DNA of 8,351 bases from Bacteroidota bacterium (lineage in GTDB: Bacteria; Bacteroidota; Bacteroidia; Bacteroidales; Marinifilaceae). Both the position numbers and the translations under genes were made by a program. Location of the stretch: the NCBI GenBank assembly GCA_023400335.1, contig JAEXFF010000096.1:1-8351 (forward strand), in the 5' to 3' direction. Below are positions 6,284-8,351 of this stretch, piece after piece (the stretch's first letter is position 1; every line of letters starts with the position of its first letter). Under the pieces are notes generated by a model. The model saw only the letters and a program-made list of their open reading frames with translations. It searched no databases and was not told the origin of the DNA.

Positions 6284-7525
6284 ATGGAAAATATTAATTT
6301 AGTTGAATCATTTGCTGAATTTAAAGAATTCAAAAATATCGATAGGGCAACATTGATGAGCGTATTGGAAGATATTTTCAGGAATATGCTTTTGAAAAGA
6401 TATGGCACGGACGAAAACTTTGATATCATCATCAATATTGATAAAGGGGATTTAGAAATCTGGAGAAACAGAACCGTAGTCGAGGACAATAATTTACAGA
6501 ATCCCAACACAGAAATTGCTTTAAGTGAAGCTAAAAAAATCGACGCAGATTACGAAATTGGAGAAGAAGTGACGGATGAAGTAAAATTGAAGGATTTCGG
6601 AAGGCGTTCCGTATTGGCTTTACGTCAGAATTTATCCGCCCGGATTCTGGAATTGGAAAAAGACAATGTTTACAACAATTATAAAGACCGGGTAGGTCAG
6701 ATTATTTTAGGAGAAGTATATCAGGTATGGAAAAAGGAAATGTTGGTATTAGACGACGAAGGCAATGAACTGATACTTCCGAAACAGGAACAGATTCCGA
6801 CAGATTTTTTCAAGAAAGGAGATACCATTAAAGCCGTGGTCATCCGGGTAGAAATGAGAAATGCCAATCCTTATATTATTCTTTCGAGGACTTCTCCGGT
6901 TTTTCTGGAAAGATTGTTTGAAAACGAAGTACCTGAAATTTTCGACGGACTTATCACTATTAAAAATGTAGTAAGGGCTCCCGGAGAAAGGGCAAAAGTA
7001 GCTGTGGAATCCTATGACGACCGGATTGACCCGGTAGGAGCTTGCGTTGGAATGAAAGGCTCCCGCATTCATGGAATTGTCCGGGAATTACGCAATGAAA
7101 ATATAGATGTCATCAATTATACCAATAATATTCAGCTCTATATCACCCGGGCACTGAATCCGGCTAAGATTAAGAATATTGAAATTGATGAGAAAAATAA
7201 AAAGGCAAACGTATACCTGAATCCCGAAGAAGTATCCCTTGCTATTGGCAAAGGCGGTTTAAATATCAAGTTAGCCAGTCAGTTAACAGGGTATGAAATT
7301 GATGTCTACAGAGAGTTCGCTGCATCGGAGACAGAAGAAGATGTAAATCTGGATGAATTCGAAGATGAAATCGAACCGTGGATCATAGACGAATTAAAAC
7401 GGGTAGGATGCGATACGGCAAAAAGTGTTCTTGAATTAAGTGAGACAGAACTTGAAAAGAGAACAGATCTCGAAATTGAAACGATCCGGGAAGTTTTGAG
7501 CATCTTAAAAGCAGAATTTGAATAA
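6284..7525 (+). CDS. nusA: Transcription elongation/termination factor NusA
   Basis: RNA polymerase-binding factor that modulates pausing, intrinsic termination and antitermination. The protein has 413 residues. Domains in order: RNAP-binding N-terminal domain (1 to about 125); S1 domain (about 135-200, starting VGQIILGEVYQV); KH1 (about 203-285, with DPVGACVGMKGSRIHGIVREL around 249-269); KH2 (about 286-345, with the GxxG loop in LAIGKGGLNIKLASQLTG); an acidic linker (350-363); and a single helix-hairpin-helix-like C-terminal module (about 364-413, ELKRVGCDTAKSVLELSETEL). It is shorter than E. coli NusA (495) because only one such module follows KH2 instead of the two acidic repeats. The start MENINLVESFAEFKEFKNID fits the conserved N-terminus. 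There is no strong Shine-Dalgarno. It is the middle gene of the rimP-nusA-infB operon, 37 bases before infB. Confidence 0.97.
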   Translation: MENINLVESFAEFKEFKNIDRATLMSVLEDIFRNMLLKRYGTDENFDIIINIDKGDLEIWRNRTVVEDNNLQNPNTEIALSEAKKIDADYEIGEEVTDEVKLKDFGRRSVLALRQNLSARILELEKDNVYNNYKDRVGQIILGEVYQVWKKEMLVLDDEGNELILPKQEQIPTDFFKKGDTIKAVVIRVEMRNANPYIILSRTSPVFLERLFENEVPEIFDGLITIKNVVRAPGERAKVAVESYDDRIDPVGACVGMKGSRIHGIVRELRNENIDVINYTNNIQLYITRALNPAKIKNIEIDEKNKKANVYLNPEEVSLAIGKGGLNIKLASQLTGYEIDVYREFAASETEEDVNLDEFEDEIEPWIIDELKRVGCDTAKSVLELSETELEKRTDLEIETIREVLSILKAEFE

Positions 7526-7562
7526 ACCGGAAAGAAAAAACTGTAAAAATTAAAATCTCTAT

Positions 7563-8351
7563 ATGCCAGTAAGATTAAGTAAAATAGCCAGAGAATTTAA
7601 CGTAGGACTTTCTACCATTGTAGAATTCCTGCATCAAAAAGGGATTAAGATCTCTTCTGACCCAAACGCCAAACTCTCTGAAGAAGATTACGCCCTGGTG
7701 GCCAAAGAATTTTCTTCTGATAGCGAGGTAAAAAAAGAATCCACTATGGTGGATTTAAAAAATACCAGAAAGAAGAAAGAAACCGTGTCGATAGACGATA
7801 TGGGAAACATACAGGAAAAAAATGAGGAGGACGAATTTATTTCTGTAAAAGACGAAGTTAAACTGGAAAATAACATTAATATCAAGGTCATTGACCGTAT
7901 TGACCTGAATCATCCCAACAAACCGGTTAAAGAAGTACAACCTCAGGTTCAACCCCAACCCATAAAGGAAAAAGAAAAAGTAAAGGAAGTAGAAGAAGAA
8001 AAACAAGCCCCTCTTCCGCAACCCAAACTTCCGGAAGTACCTGTAAAGAAGGCAGAAATACCCACTCCTCCTCCTGCCCAGGAAGAAAAAAAAGAAACGG
8101 AAAGGGAAAAAACATTTAAAATTGTACAGCCGACCGTAAAGGATGTAAAAGTGGTGGGTTCTATTGATCTGGATTCCATCAATCAACGTACCCGTCCGCC
8201 AAAGAAAAGCAAACAGGAAAAAGAAAGAGACCGGAAAGAATTCAGAAAGAATAACCGGCCTGCTTTACCTGTAAAAGAAAACAACAATACCGAACCGAAA
8301 GAGACCGTAGAAGATGAATCGGACGTACGGAAAAAGCGGAAAAGAATACAC
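7563..8351 (+). CDS. infB: Translation initiation factor IF-2, N-terminal part (3'-truncated by window edge)
   Basis: GTPase that brings initiator fMet-tRNA to the 30S subunit and promotes subunit joining. Only the first 263 codons are in the window and the frame is open to the last base, so the G, EF-Tu-like and tRNA-binding domains lie to the right. The start ATG at 7563 gives MPVRLSKIAREFNVGLSTIV, a typical IF-2 N-terminal helical domain (about 1-50). Residues 55-263 are a low-complexity linker rich in K, E, P and Q, as is usual for Bacteroidota IF-2. Within it a short module recurs: VIDRIDLNHPNKP at 109-121 and VVGSIDLDSINQRTRP at 197-212, the second followed by the basic PPKKSKQEKERDRKEFRKN. 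No Shine-Dalgarno is apparent; the leader is A-rich. Context after rimP and nusA makes the identification firm although no catalytic motif is in view. Confidence 0.95.
   Translation, partial: MPVRLSKIAREFNVGLSTIVEFLHQKGIKISSDPNAKLSEEDYALVAKEFSSDSEVKKESTMVDLKNTRKKKETVSIDDMGNIQEKNEEDEFISVKDEVKLENNINIKVIDRIDLNHPNKPVKEVQPQVQPQPIKEKEKVKEVEEEKQAPLPQPKLPEVPVKKAEIPTPPPAQEEKKETEREKTFKIVQPTVKDVKVVGSIDLDSINQRTRPPKKSKQEKERDRKEFRKNNRPALPVKENNNTEPKETVEDESDVRKKRKRIH

Noticed and set aside
7755..8186. 143-codon - strand frame very rich in F, L and Y opposite infB
   Set aside because: Antisense shadow of the K/E-rich IF-2 linker: AAA/GAA codons read backwards give TTT/TTC.
1..8351. Search for tRNA, rRNA, CRISPR array, toxin-antitoxin or defence genes and an intact transposase
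   Set aside because: None seen on either strand; the coding content is fully explained by pckA, the lpx operon and rimP-nusA-infB.

Overview
The window looks like ordinary chromosomal sequence from a member of the Bacteroidales (Bacteroidota). The evidence is the fused lpxC-fabZ gene, -7 elements of the form TAnnTTTG in place of a sigma70 -10 box, mostly weak or absent Shine-Dalgarno sequences, an IF-2 N-terminus of the Bacteroidota type, and AT-rich intergenic DNA. The genus cannot be fixed from sequence alone; an Odoribacter/Butyricimonas/Parabacteroides-like organism is a guess.

Layout. (1) 1-1530, + strand: pckA, the ATP-dependent phosphoenolpyruvate carboxykinase, with its 5' end cut off by the window edge and a clear intrinsic terminator just after it. 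(2) 1531-1997: a convergent intergenic region with the pckA terminator at one end and the lpx-operon terminator at the other. Between them are imperfect inverted repeats that look like a small decayed repeat or MITE-like element. (3) 5273 down to 1998, - strand: lpxD, lpxC-fabZ and lpxA, a lipid A biosynthesis operon. lpxD and lpxC overlap in TAATG. (4) 5274-5773: a divergent, very AT-rich intergenic region with one candidate promoter for each operon and a terminator-like hairpin in the rimP leader. (5) 5774-8351, + strand: rimP, nusA and infB, the conserved ribosome maturation / transcription elongation / translation initiation operon. infB runs off the right edge.

How the genes work together. 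LpxA acylates UDP-GlcNAc, the LpxC half of the fusion deacetylates that product, and LpxD adds the second 3-hydroxyacyl chain. The FabZ half dehydrates 3-hydroxyacyl-ACP for fatty acid elongation and so draws on the same acyl-ACP pool that feeds LpxA and LpxD. RimP, NusA and IF-2 link 30S assembly, transcription termination/antitermination and translation initiation. pckA is a separate central-carbon gene.

I found no defence system, CRISPR array, tRNA, rRNA, intact transposase or clearly new gene system. The points most worth a second look are the hairpin in the rimP-nusA-infB leader (a candidate attenuator), the dyad spanning the rimP -7 element, and the inverted-repeat element between pckA and lpxA.
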